Source: Solen grandis (lineage: Eukaryota; Mollusca; Bivalvia; Adapedonta; Solenidae). Taken from it: DNA of 64,000 bases. The first letter of the stretch is position 1, and the number at the start of each line of letters is the position of its first letter. The notes beneath the pieces are model-generated. The model saw nothing but the letters and a program-made list of their open reading frames with translations. It made no database searches and was not told the DNA's origin. Shown here piece by piece: positions 44,600 through 55,850 of this stretch. A program made the translations under genes and the position numbers. The stretch lies in NCBI GenBank assembly GCA_021229015.1, contig CM037787.1, positions 39,689,037-39,753,036 of the forward strand, in the 5' to 3' direction.

Positions 44600-45137
44600 T
44601 CGGTATGTAGGTGCAAGACTGAAATACTGTCCAAGCAACGGTAAAACTCAAATTGTCAAGTCAGACATTTCAAGACTGAAAAAAACCAACAACATTTCTT
44701 GTATATAGTGTATATATTATTGTTTTGTCGTTGTGTATAATAATATTGGTTTTATTTTTGTGTAGTTTAAATGTTATTTTTTTCTGCATACATGTATATC
44801 ATTGTTTGGTTGTTATGTATATATTTGTGATGTTTAAATTTGATATTTGTTCTCTGTAATGTATAAAAATACGCGTGCGTATGTATGATTGTGCTGTTTG
44901 TGTTTAAGTTATCTGTTTCAAATGCGCATCTGAAATAAAAATAATATTGAGTAACAAAACTATAATATATAAAACTCAATAATCATGGTACACATCATCA
45001 TAATAATCAAATTAGGCCGAGTTGGACCAGGTCTATCTGGTTAGAAGGCTGACTTGGACCGGGCCGACTTGGTGATTAGGCCGAGTTGACCCAGATTCCA
45101 ACGTCTTGGGCCTACTAAATGCCGGTCTCCAAATAAT

Positions 45138-45182
45138 CGACGGTCTCCGCCGGTCTCCAAGACCGGGGACTGGAGACCGTCG
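45138..45182. repeat. small hairpin 'cgacggtctcc'
   Basis: 'cgacggtctcc' and 'ggagaccgtcg' are complementary and separated by 'gccggtctccaagaccgggg', which has its own dyad (GGTCT..AGACC). Confidence 0.6.
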
Positions 45183-45985
45183 TTCAGTATGACCCTCTAT
45201 TAGATTAGGGTAGGCTACATATCCAAACTGATCAACCATCACATTATTTGCAATTATATTAAGGTCTTGTTAATCAATTACCATAATGTTAAATCGAAAA
45301 GACCTAAAATACATTCAAAAGATGAAAGTATTATTAACTGCACTAATTAATTTGCAATGCTTGACACTTTCAAAAGATGAAAGATTGAGTGACTCACAAG
45401 ATTACTATTTATAATGTTATTGGTGAAGATTAACTAATTATGCTAAAAATAAAAAAATCAATTTAGAAATAATTAATTGAATTTAAAAACCAAAATAAAT
45501 TTGTGGCTTTTATTTTATTTGCATAGAAAATAAATTTTGCGGTCAGATTCTGTTATTTTTCTTGATTGATGGCTCAAAGTGCTTTCAAATATTAAAATAG
45601 CTGACCAGTGACAAAAATAATGACAGAATAATGTACTTCTTAATTCTCTTTATTTCGGACATAAAGGTGATATTCACTTTCAGGTAGATTCATTGGACAA
45701 CTTTTACACAATCGTTGGTTTCTATGAATATTATTGTATCTCCCCATTTCAGTGGATAAATCATGTGGCAAAACTCTAAATTGTGTTCATGAAATTCTTT
45801 AACGTTTATATTTAATATCATAGAGATAGTTTTCATAGGTAAAGTTTTGTATAAAAATGCAATACAATGAATGCATTCAGTTACTCCAAGATTAAGAGAT
45901 AAATTATCAATTATCCATTTAACAGTTTAAAGTAACTTGTTGGATTAAAAATATTCATATTTGTCAATTATCAGCACCACAACAG
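45183..45985. other. AT-rich, nothing recognised
   Basis: No coding pattern. 'ttcaaaagatgaaagta' repeats once (45316 and 45370). Confidence 0.5.
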
Positions 45986-46190
45986 TTATCTTGACTCATA
46001 TCTACATTTTTACTTTCACAAGTGGGAATTGTCCACAGAAATGGGGAGAAGGAATCATAACACCAATATTTAAAGTTTGTAATCCTGATGATGCCAAAAA
46101 CTATCGCGGAATCACCCTTAATAACATAATTACTAAATTATATTCACAATTGCTGCTAAACAGACTTACAAAATGGAGTACAGAATGAGA
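45986..46190 (+). mobile_element. LINE reverse-transcriptase fragment
   Basis: Encodes SGNCPQKWGEGIITPIFKVC then PDDAKNYRGITLNNIITKLY and LLLNRLTKW, the N-terminal RT motif block ('PxxWxxGxIxPIxKxGxxxxxxNYRGITL') of Jockey/CR1-type elements. The rest of RT is missing. Confidence 0.85.
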
Positions 46191-46199
46191 AATCATTAT

Positions 46200-46980
46200 C
46201 AGAAACTTATAAATGTCTCTCTCAAAACACTTAAAAAGACACAAGAAGTTTATGTTGTTTTTCTTGCCTGGGGAAAAATGCTCAATAGAATAGACAGGTA
46301 CTAGTTTTGGCAAAAGTTTATGAATGAATGAAAACATCAGTTCTAAAATAATATGAGCACTGAAATCAATGTTTAACTGTAAAAATCATCAACCAGGTAC
46401 AAAGGAAATTAATCAGATTTCATTGATTCTAAAGTCGGAGTAAAGCACAAAAGAAATGATAACATATCAACGCAAGCTCGGATCCAGAATTTTTTTAACT
46501 GGGGGGATGGGAAATGTGTGTGAGTGATGGGGGGGGGGGGGGGATTGTTTCCAGGATGATGGAAATGCATTCTGAGAGGTAATCCACATCTGTGTATGCT
46601 TAATTTGTTGTATCGTGTTACCTTTAGTTTGGTGCTATCCCCTAAACGGTATGTTGTACCGAGAGCGGCTCAGTACGGGTATCTTGGAGGAAAAAGTGAT
46701 AGCTTTTTTTTTCTTAAGTTAGATACATAATGTTTAAATGAGGGACGAACAACAACACTGCTTGGAGATTGTTATATTAGGAGGGTTGTTAACCTTAATC
46801 TCTACTCTGTTTTTTTTTATTTTTATTGTATACGAGCCAATATGAAAAAAATAAAAATAAATAACCAGATCGGATCTCAGTAGATTAAGTTAACATAACC
46901 CATCGTTCTTGGGAATGACCAGTACTAGACCCCCATCCTTCATAAGAAACAACCAACTTTCTCATAATTATACGGAGATA
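46200..46980. other. no gene recognised
   Basis: G-run at 46530-46544. 'ggatccagaatttttttaac' + 'tggggggatggg' around 46480 resembles the end of a dispersed repeat, not assignable. Confidence 0.45.
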
Positions 46981-46995
46981 GTCATATTGTCGGTA

Positions 46996-47592
46996 ACCAA
47001 GACTCAAACCCATGACTCTCCATTAACCAAGACTCAAACCCATGACTCTCCATTAACCAAGACTCAAACCCATGACTCTCCATTAACCAAGACTCAAACC
47101 CATGACTCTCCATTAACCGAGACTCAAACCCATGACTCTCCATTAACCGAGACTCAAACCCATGACTCTCCATTAACCAAGACTCAAACCCATGACTCTC
47201 CATTAACCAAGACTCAAACCCATGACTCTCCATTAACCAAGACTCAAACCCATGACTCTCCATTAACCAAGACTCAAACCCATGACTCTCCATTAACCAA
47301 GACTCAAACCCATGACTCTCCATTAACCAAGACTCAAACCCATGACTCTCCATTAACCAAGACTCAAACCCCATGACTCTCCATTAACCAAGACTCAAAC
47401 CCATGACTCTCCATTAACCAAGACTCAAACCCATGACTCTCCATTAACCAAGACTCAAACCCATGACTCTCCATTAACCAAGACTCAAACCCATGACTCT
47501 CCAATAACAAAGACTCAAACCCATGACTCTCCATTAACCAAGACTCAAACCCATGACTCTCCATTAACCACTCAAACCCATGACTCTCCATC
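46996..47592. repeat. 30-bp tandem repeat, about 20 copies
   Basis: Unit 'ccatgactctccattaacca' + 'agactcaaac'. Units are almost identical; variants are two neighbouring 'accgag' units near 47120 and 47150, one 'aataacaaag' unit near 47510, one extra C near 47370 and a six-base loss near 47571. Strong recent homogenisation. Confidence 0.98.
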
Positions 47593-47785
47593 AGTGAGAG
47601 GTAAAATCAATATAAAGATCCATGACAATAATTTTTCTATATAATGTTAACGCCAAAAATTCAAATTTTATGGCACTGGTTGCAAGGCTAGGTCGTGAGT
47701 TCGGATTCAGGTAAGGGAGTGGGGGGTGATATTTTGTAATATCAAATCTCATTTAAATTTACTAATAAAAGATAAATGAATAAAT

Positions 47786-48300
47786 TGTAAAGGGGTCTTT
47801 CTTCAATTTGGCTTGTATTGTTCTGTCCTGTGAGTTGTGAGCTTGTATTTGTGGCATGTGAACTGTACATGTGCACCATGTCCTGTCATTGTGAGCTGTA
47901 TTATGTCACGTGATTAGGTTTGTACAGAGTGCATGGTTTTGGTAATTGCTGAGTGAGTGTGATTTTAATCCTTTCTTCCCTCACCTTATACATATAAAAG
48001 TCAGATATATTCTACACTATACTTACAATAGCTTTCAGACTAAAAGCATATCTAGTAGAATTCTGTGTAGTTAGCACTGTAATTAAGTGTTTGTATTCAT
48101 ATTCTGAGACATATTGTTATTTCAATGACACATTATTCTGAATTATCAAGTAATTAATGCATGAATCCATTTCATTTGTATTTATTATTGTTTAAATCTG
48201 TTTTCAGGCTCTCTAAAGATAGTCAATATTATTCTATATTTGAATAAATGTATCACAAAAGGAACCCAGGAGTTGTTCTCCAAGACATTATTACCAAATG
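47786..48300 (+). mobile_element. LTR-like repeat, copy 2
   Basis: TGTAAAGGGGTCTTTCTTCA start, a 'catataaaag' TATA-like box near 47990, 'gaataaatgtatcac' poly(A)-like signal near 48242 and a 'ggaacccaggagttgttctc' end. Co-linear with copy 1 at 40841-42712 minus its insertion. Probably a solo LTR. Confidence 0.5.
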
Positions 48301-48306
48301 AAATAA

Positions 48307-48666
48307 AACAAGAGGACCATAGTGGCCCTAGATCACTCACCTGACTATAGGGTTACCCAAGAAACATCTGCACCAAAACATTTCGAAATCTGGCCAGTAG
48401 TTTTGAAGGATATGATTTTTAAAGTTTTCATATTTTTTCTTTCCATTGCCATGGCAACCAGAGTCAATATGGATTAAGTTTATTTTAGCAACTTTTGTGA
48501 AGGTTCACCCAAGGATTACCCCTGCCAAATTTAATCAAATTCTGTCCAACGGTTTCAGAGGAGATGTCGTTTAAATCATAATGTTCACGATGTAGGTCGA
48601 ACAACGACGGACAACGGATACAGGGTGATCCTAATAGCTCACCATTGTGCTCAGGTGAGCTAAAAA
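48307..48666 (+). mobile_element. short family 1b element
   Basis: Head AACAAGAGGACCATAGTGGC, arm 'actcacctga', one 'ccattgccatggcaaccaga' core unit, tail 'caccattgtgctcaggtgag' + 'ctaaaaa'. The 3' hairpin has lost 'ctgagca'. Confidence 0.8.
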
Positions 48667-49180
48667 TGATCAATACAGAAAATCCTTGCCAAAATGGGCT
48701 TAACTGTGCAAAAACGAATTCAAGACTTACATGCCCTTTTGAATTGAAGTTGATCACCTTGAAGTATACATGTTTGACAGTTTCTGAGAAATTAACCTCA
48801 ATTGACCAACACTGAAAATTCGTAGATGAAAAAGGGATAAAACTGTTTCAAAATTAATTTTACGGTTACTTTCTCAATTGAAATGGGTTCCTCCTTTTTA
48901 GTGCACAAGTATACCAAATTTGAAGTGAAAATGTTTGCCAATTATGGAGAAATCAATCTCAATGAAAAACTTAACCAACCTCAACGCTGCCCCCAAAGAG
49001 AGGATAATGACAAAAAGATTTTTTAAAGAAAAAAGTGAAGCTAAATGGATTCTTTTCTGCAAGGACAAAGAAAATCATCTTTTCTGCAAGGACAAAGAAA
49101 ATCCTATTCAGCCAAAAGTCACTACAATATTTATGTTTTCAACAGTATGAACATTAATGATAGTAGCAACCACAAGATCA
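48667..49180. other. no gene recognised
   Basis: A 27-bp phrase 'cttttctgcaaggacaaaga' + 'aaatc' is duplicated at 49050-49105. An open frame across it has no family match. Confidence 0.45.
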
Positions 49181-49877
49181 GTGGCAGAGGGATATAGATT
49201 TGACATTGTCCATCTGGCTGTCCGTCTTGTCACACTTTGATTGGAACATAACTCTAAAACAAGTTTAGATATAAACCTAAAACTTCAGAGTAGCAGTGCA
49301 GTGCATAGGATCTTAACTTGATCTTCACTAACTTTTAAGTTATTCCCCTTTGCTATTTCTCCTATTTTAAACCCTTTCCCTCATATAGACTCATTTTGAC
49401 GCACTCAATAGGTACCACATAAAGCCTGATCTGCAGAAAACCACAGTTAAACCTTACCAAATTTAAATTATAAAATCCTCATTTCCAGACTACTGAGGAG
49501 CAGCGAACAGCATAAAACCTGATCAGCCTGCGAGTTACTCGCAGGCTGATCTGGTTTTATGCTGTTCGCATAGGTCTTTTCATGGTGTCCTCTATGAGGG
49601 AAAGGGTTAATTTTTGTTTGGACCAAAACTCTAAAAGTATTTGAGGTATCAATGTTAAACCTCAAAGTTACACAGGAACTTCAACTCTTTACTTGATAAC
49701 TTTTGAGTTATTGCCCTTTGTTATTTTTTAATTACTTAATTTTGTTCGGAATATATTACTCAAAAAGTATTTAAGGTATCATGTTAAACTTCATCGCACA
49801 TGGATGTCATGGAGGAGGAGTGCAATGTTGTTTTTTTCGCTTATTATATTGGCATTACTCGGCAGGGGATATAAATT
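49181..49877 (+). mobile_element. diverged interspersed repeat (family 8) with nested MITE
   Basis: Begins 'ggcagagggatatagatttg' and has repeated 'tcaactctttacttgataac' / 'ttgagttattgccctttg' phrases. A second 'ggcaggggatataaatttgc' stands at 49861. The piggyBac-like MITE at 49367-49610 interrupts it. Confidence 0.45.
49367..49610 (+). mobile_element. TTAA-flanked piggyBac-like MITE
   Basis: TTAA then ACCCTTTCCCTCATATAG (one extra A) at left, 'tctatgagggaaagggttaa' at right, the same 34-bp central dyad and very close identity to the 20431 copy. Confidence 0.9.
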
Positions 49878-50692
49878 TGCATAATATGCCCTTGCTCAAT
49901 GAAAGGCCAGCTGTCAAGATATAAGTTTACATAGGATGTTTCCATTGTATTGAAATATCTTGAGGATATGTATTGTCAATATCATGCGAACTGTGTAAGA
50001 TGTTGACAGCACAGAGGTGCCAATCTCTACATGTATTGGAACTGAGTGATGTTGAGATTACCTCATCAGATTTGATTATTCAGCCTAGTAATGTCCTGAA
50101 AAACAGCAGAGCAAAAAAACATTTAGATCCAATCATTTTAAAACCATGATATAAAAAGAATAAGAAGCTGTGTATTGTTGCAACAATGGTAGGCAGTCTA
50201 TTCTAAACAGAATCTTATGAACTGACACTTGTTTAATTATATCAATATCAATCTATACAAAGCTTTTTCTAAACTGACAATTGAATGGTGGATAAAAATT
50301 AGCACAAGGTCTGCTGCTACGTCAACAGCAAAGTTTCAAATGGTGTTGTCTCGGGCATTAAGGGTGGACTAACACTCAAACAACTGCAAAATTTATAACT
50401 GGACAAAAATCCTCCACAAACAGCTGTTTTGAATACCGGTAGGCACAAATAAAACACTACAGGTACTTTTGAATTTGTTAGTTTCTGGATGATTCAAGAG
50501 AATATTATGTTTTTTCTGGTTCAAGGGCAATTATCCCCAATTTATATTAGCCAATTAAAACAGTCCTTTATCACAGGTTATCTTCCTTACTCTTACCCAA
50601 TGTTATGTCATTTCTATCTTATTGAAAAGAATTGTATCTATATAGTCTCTGTGAGTCTCATTTAGGGATTTTATGCTGGATGAAATACTATA
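49878..50692. other. no gene recognised
   Basis: AT-rich sequence without coding pattern or familiar repeat. Confidence 0.45.
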
Positions 50693-51005
50693 AACCCTTT
50701 ACCACATGAATATTCATGTACAAAATTTATGGCTTCATGAATATTCATGTACAAAATTTATGGCTTCATGAATATTCATTTACAAACTTATGGCTTCATG
50801 AATATTCATGTACAAACTTATGGCTTCATGAATATTAATTGACTGATCTTTAAAAGGTTTATGAAATGATGTATTTTTCTTTGCAACACAGACTCACTCA
50901 CAGTTTAGAAACTGAGCTACAATATCGTATGAGCAAACAAGAGGAGACCTGGGTCTGCTCTGTCTGCCTATTCGTCAAATGAGTCTCTATGAAGTAAATG
51001 GTTAA
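50693..51005. mobile_element. TIR element related to the piggyBac-like MITE, carrying a 31-bp array
   Basis: 'aaaccctttaccacatgaat' at left; 'atgagtctctatgaagtaaa' + 'tggttaa' at right with TTAA at 51002-51005. The right end mirrors the left end of the 5352 copy and resembles the 20431 MITE end. The interior holds 'cttcatgaatattcatgtac' + 'aaacttatgg' units of 30-31 bp. Confidence 0.55.
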
Positions 51006-51345
51006 GTTTGACTTACCTTTGTAGTGGCAACGGTTGATCATAATCTCATCCAACACAAAACTTAAGGGCTGACATTATTCACCTACATACCCCCACATTT
51101 ATTCAATTCTTTGCAATATGAATAAATCTGTCAGTTAATCTTTGAAGCATACAGATATACTCTGATGATATGAGTTCAATTGTTGCTTGCTGCATCATCT
51201 CTGTGTGAGTTTTATTTTGGATGAAATAATGATCGATTGTCTACATCCTTTCAATGAAAATAAATCTAGTTTTATTATTTGTTAAATTGTATAGAATCTA
51301 TTTAGAAAAAATAGAATCCAGTGAACCTCATTCATTCAAACATGA
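51006..51345. other. no feature recognised
   Basis: AT-rich spacer before the next element. Confidence 0.45.
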
Positions 51346-52370
51346 AACAAGAGGGCCAAGATGGCCCTAGATCGCTCACCTGAGAAAAGTATCATTCATT
51401 GCCTATACAAAACAGATTGCTTTAGAATTAAGATGATGAGTAGAAACAATGTTCAGGAATTTTCTGACCCCATCCACAAAAGATATCATCATGACAAACA
51501 TTCTGCCAAAGTTTGAGGATGATTGGACCAAAAATGTTGCTCTCAGAGTATAAACAAGATTTTTCTAAGATTTGACCTACTGACCTACTTTTGGATCCAA
51601 CCTGACCCATTTTCGAAAGGGTTCAAGATATCATCAAGACAAACATTCTGACCAAGTTTGAAGAAGATTGGATCAAAATTGTGGCCTCTAGTGTGTAAAC
51701 AAGATTTTTCTAAGATTTGACCTACTGACCTACTTTTTGATCCAACCTGACCCATTTTCAAAAGGGTTCAAGATATCATCAAGACAAACATTCTGATTAA
51801 GTTTGAGGAAGATTGGATCAGAATTGTGGCCTCTAGTGTGTAAACAAGATTTTTCTTAGATTTGACCTACTGACCTACTTTTTGATCCAACCTGACCCAT
51901 TTTCGAAAGGGTTCAAGATATCATCAAGACAAACATTCTGACCAAGCTTGAGGAAGATTGGATCAAAATTGTGACCTCTAGTGTGTAAACAAGATTTTTC
52001 TAAGATTTGACCTACTGACCTACTTTTTGATCCAACCTGACCCATTTTCGAAAGGGCATTCTGACCAAGTTTGAGGAAGATTGGATCAAAATTGTGGCCT
52101 CTAGTGTGTAAACATCAAAATTGTTGACGGACGACAAGATTTTTCTAAGATTTGACCTACTAACCTACTTTTTGATCCAACCTGATCCATTTTCGAAAGG
52201 GTTCAAGATATCATCAAGACAAACATTCTGACCAAGTTTGAGGAAGATTGGATCTAAATTGTGGCCTCTAGTGTGTAAACATCAAATTGTTGACGGACGA
52301 TGGACGACGGCAGACGGACAATCAAGTATCCCAAAAGCTCACCCTGAGCTATGCTCAGGTGAGCTAAAAA
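51346..52370 (+). mobile_element. family 1c element with 145-bp core repeats
   Basis: Head AACAAGAGGGCCAAGATGGC, arm 'gctcacctgag', tail 'ccctgagctatgctcaggtg' + 'agctaaaaa'. Core units with 'tttgacctactgacctactt' spaced exactly 145 bp (51731, 51876, 52021), then an irregular unit. An internal 'aaattgttgacggacgacaa' shows that a tail piece was duplicated into the core. Confidence 0.88.
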
Positions 52371-52785
52371 GGCATGTGGCAGTAAAAAATAACCAATGAA
52401 ACTATATTTCAAAAAAAAACTTTTACTTTGTTTTTCAATGTAATAACATGTATTTGATTTCATATGGTTAACATCAACAAAAGCAATACACCCATGTGTC
52501 AGACTGCCAAGTTGTCATTAACTTGAGAGGTTTGCATGATTTTTAAAATAGAAATAACTGAATTGAAGTAAGACATCTATGGACATGAAAGCTTTTGTAT
52601 TGAATACTTGCTTGCTTAATGCCACTGAAGACTAAAATGAAGTATTAAATTAATTGCATAGTTGGTTACTAAAACATATACACGATAGTAAGTTACACAC
52701 AAAATCTAAATTCAGGTATGAAGCTGACGCCAGGGTGAGTGGAATAGCTTGACATACTCTGTAAAGTCAATTTAAGCTAAAAATG
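52371..52785. other. no feature recognised
   Basis: AT-rich spacer between two family 1 copies. Confidence 0.45.
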
Positions 52786-53753
52786 AACAAGAGGGCCAAG
52801 ATGGCCCTAAATCGCTCGCTTGAGAAATATTGCCTGCATTGTCTTTTGTGTATTGTCATACTAAATACAAAATCCATGCAGAAGTACAGCAAAATAATCT
52901 TAATTCCACACAAAAATCTGTATCTGTAATCCAAATTTTGATGGTCATAGCTATAAAATTAAGTGACCCCTAGGGTGGAACCAATTTTGACCCCACAGAG
53001 CCATGATTTGAAAACTTGGTTCAGGTCCAAAAGGTGGAATTACACACCTAAACCAATGATCTTGTGGTTTCTAAAGAGAAGATCTTTTAAAAACTCTCCT
53101 ATACTTGTCTATGTAAAATCAAGTGACCCCTGGGGCTGGGCCAATTTTGACCTCAAGGCCATGATGTGAACAAACTTGGTAGATGTCTTTAAGGCCATGT
53201 TACACACCAAATATCTAAACTCCAGGCATTGTGGTTTCTGACAAAGATTTTTCTGGATTTTCCTTGATAGATGTCCACTAGGCCATACTACATACCAAAT
53301 ACCTAATCTTTAGGCTTTTTAGTTTCTGACAAGAAGGTTTTCTATTTTTCCTATTTAAGTCTATGCAAAATCAAGTGACCCCTGGGTTGGGGCAAATTTT
53401 GACTCCAGGGCCATGATTTGAACAAACTTGGTAGAGGTCCACTAGATAATGCTACAATCCGAATATCTAAGCTCTATGCCCTGCAGTTACATGTATATAG
53501 AAGAAGATTTTCAAAGTTTGCATTTTTAAAATCTGTTTTAGCTCCTGTGTCCTACTTTTTCAACCAATCAAAACAATTTAAAATTTAGATAGAGGGCCTA
53601 ATAATCCTGTTAAATTTAGTCAAAATCCATTCTGTGGTTTAGGAGATGTTTATAAGCAATTGCTGACGGCAGACGCATGGGCACACAGTTGCACACGGGA
53701 CACCAAACAGAGGCCCACCCTGACAGATCACAATGAGCATGTTGCACTAAAAA
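52786..53753 (+). mobile_element. family 1d element, degraded ends
   Basis: Head AACAAGAGGGCCAAGATGGC with arm 'gctcgcttgag'. Core 'aaaatcaagtgacccctggg' + 'gctgggccaattttgacc' repeated about three times. Tail 'gatcacaatgagcatgttgc' + 'actaaaaa' has lost the second half of the hairpin. Confidence 0.8.
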
Positions 53754-54506
53754 CACCATCTTAAAAATTATTCTGGATATTATGACATTTAAATGAGTAT
53801 CTTTTAAATTTAAACATTTATTATCGATCATTTTTGTCTTATAATGCCCAATTTATAACTTATAAAAAATATTCATGACAAAATAGTAGCAAGCAAACCT
53901 AACTCTAAATGAAACATACAGAGTGGCAGTCTTACCAACAAAGAAACTAGTATTTCTGGAAAAAAATATATATTTTTTTCAAACATGTATTTGATTTCAT
54001 AGTTACATCAAGGTAAAACAAAAAACACATGTTGTCACTAACTAGAGAGACACCACATCAGATTTAAAGAAGAAGCCTTGATCTCTCACTGAAAGTGCTG
54101 ATTACCCCCACTACCCTATTATTTAGTATTTGAAAGTGATTTAAATAATTTAAATGTTAATTACCAGTTGACATTCCACCCAAGGTAGTAACATAGCCCT
54201 GACATGCAGAATCAAGACTGATTTTAACCTTTCTCACATGAGTGTAATCATCCATGTCTGTATCTTAATTAACATCAGACAAAACACACAACCCATGGCA
54301 AAATTTTCAGCAGCCATTCATTTTTTACATTTGACCATCAACTCTGACCTTGACTCATGAGCTAACAATGGGTTTTTTGTGCATGACTTGTCATTCCATC
54401 AAGGCAACCATTTCAATCAAGTAATTTGAAATTCCTGCAATCAATGGAAATAGTGAAGCCTAGACAAGCACATCAGCATTGACCTCAAAGTATGACCTGG
54501 ACTATG
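53754..54506. other. no gene; old repeat phrases
   Basis: 'accatcaactctgaccttga' + 'ctcatgagctaac' and 'tgacctcaaagtatgacctg' recall 18560-18610. The same text resumes after the SINE ('ctcaagtatgaccttgacat'), so the SINE sits in this older repeat. Confidence 0.4.
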
Positions 54507-54757
54507 ACTACTGACTATTTGAGTTTACCGTCGCTTTGACAATATTTCAGTCATATAGCGACGTCCAGCTAATTACAGGTGATGGAAGACCCCGATGCAT
54601 GGAGGTATCTGGGTAGAACCACTGACGTACCGCAAGCCAGTTGGAAGGCTTTCTCACATGAAAATTCAAATGACCCTGCCGGGATTCGAACCCACGCGGT
54701 GAGGGGCTGAGTGAGTGTTAAACTCAGCGACTATACCCTCTTGGCCAGGGAGCCCCT
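54507..54757 (-). mobile_element. full-length tRNA-derived SINE
   Basis: On the minus strand it begins with a tRNA-like head: A-box-like TGGCCAAGAGGGT and a perfect B box GGTTCGAATCC (plus-strand 'gggattcgaaccc' near 54680). The family body and core ('aattagctggacgtcgctat' on the minus strand) follow. The A box is imperfect, so Pol III activity is doubtful. Confidence 0.85.
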
Positions 54758-54873
54758 CAAGTATGACCTTGACATTTGAGCTAACTAAATCCTGTGTTAT
54801 TCAGGCCAAATAATTTGGGCCCAGACAAACTTCAGCACGTATGGACGGACCTACTAACAGACAAAATGACTCC

Positions 54874-55114
54874 TTAACCCTTTCCCTCATAGAGGAAACC
54901 ATGAAAAGACCTATGCGAACAGCATAAAACCAGATCAGCCTGCAATAACTCGCAGGCTGGTCAGGTTTTATGCTGTTCGCTGCTCCTCAGTGGTCTGGAA
55001 ATGAGGACTTTATAATTAAATTTGGTAAGGTTTAACTGTGATTTTCTGCAGATCAGGCTTTATGTGGTACCTATTGAGTGCGTCAAAATGAGTCTATATG
55101 AGGGAGAGGGTTAA
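54874..55114 (-). mobile_element. TTAA-flanked piggyBac-like MITE
   Basis: TTAACCCTTTCCCTCATAGA at left, 'atatgagggagagggttaa' at right (one change). The central dyad is slightly shortened on one arm. Same orientation as the 36299 copy. Confidence 0.88.
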
Positions 55115-55291
55115 TGTTCAATAGCAAACCTTGTCCCCCACCTGAGGTAGAGTTGGTATAACAACTCATCTTTGGACAAGGAAAAAGCAATTGTATTGAC
55201 ATTTTTCCAAAGTCATTGGATCAATGTCATGACAAACTCTCTGACCATAAGCAAACTGTGTAATAAACATACAATCCTCCATATGGGAAGG

Positions 55292-55850
55292 GGGGAGGGT
55301 CACGTCATGGGGAAAGTCGAAACAGATTATAGCGGCAAGAAACTTTAAATGTCCAAACTTCCTCGCGGTCAGCCATTGTTCTGGGAAGATATACCAGACT
55401 GGCAGAACAAGGCGCTGACCAGACTGGCAAAACAAAGACTCTGACCAGACTGTCAGAACAAATGCTGACCAGACTGGAAAAACAAGGCGCTGACCAGACT
55501 GGCAAAACAAGACGCTGACCAGACTGACAAAACAAGGTGGGGGGGTCGCGTCATGAGGAAAGTCAAGACCAATTATAGCAGCAATAAACTGTTTAGTTGT
55601 CCAAACTTTCTCACGGTCAGCCATTGCTCTGGGAAGATTTAGCAGACTGGCAAAACAAGACGCTGATCAGACTGGCAAAACAAGACGCTGACCAGACTGG
55701 AAAAACAAGACGCTGACCAGACTGGCAAAACAAGACGCTGACCAGACTGGAAAAACAAGACGCTGACCAGACTGGCAAAACAAGACGCTGACCAGACTGG
55801 CAAAATAAGACGCTGACAAGACTGGGAAAACAAGAAGCTGACCACTGTCC
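55292..55850. repeat. 25-bp array inside a 245-bp duplication
   Basis: 'gacgctgaccagactggcaa' + 'aacaa' (25 bp) occurs about five times at 55400-55535 and about eight times at 55640-55845. A 110-bp segment ('gtcacgtcatggggaaagtc' to 'ttgttctgggaagat') precedes each block (55299 and 55545). On the minus strand each segment has AACAATGGCTGACCGCGAG-like sequence opening a short MADRE(E/K)VWT frame. Confidence 0.9.

Larger units (their letters stand above)
43173..45098. mobile_element. 1.9-kb TIR element with 8-bp duplication CAACGTCT
   Basis: CAACGTCT at 43165-43172 and again at 45099-45106. Inner ends GGGTGTCAACTCGGCCTAA and, read in reverse, CTGGGTCAACTCGGCCTAA, followed on both sides by iterated 'ccaagtcggcc'. 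An 8-bp duplication is used by hAT and P-type elements; the terminal sequence does not let me choose. Contains a coding remnant at 44341-44599. Confidence 0.75.

Noticed and set aside
46982..47591. SHGFESWLME repeat protein on the minus strand
   Set aside because: Antisense reading of the 30-bp array, broken by the extra C near 47370.
46996..47592. Regular 30-bp repeats that might suggest a CRISPR array
   Set aside because: Units abut directly with no variable spacers, and the genome is eukaryotic; it is a minisatellite.
47761..48310. Target duplication 'aatgaa' around the LTR-like repeat
   Set aside because: AT-rich and of uncertain register; not reliable.
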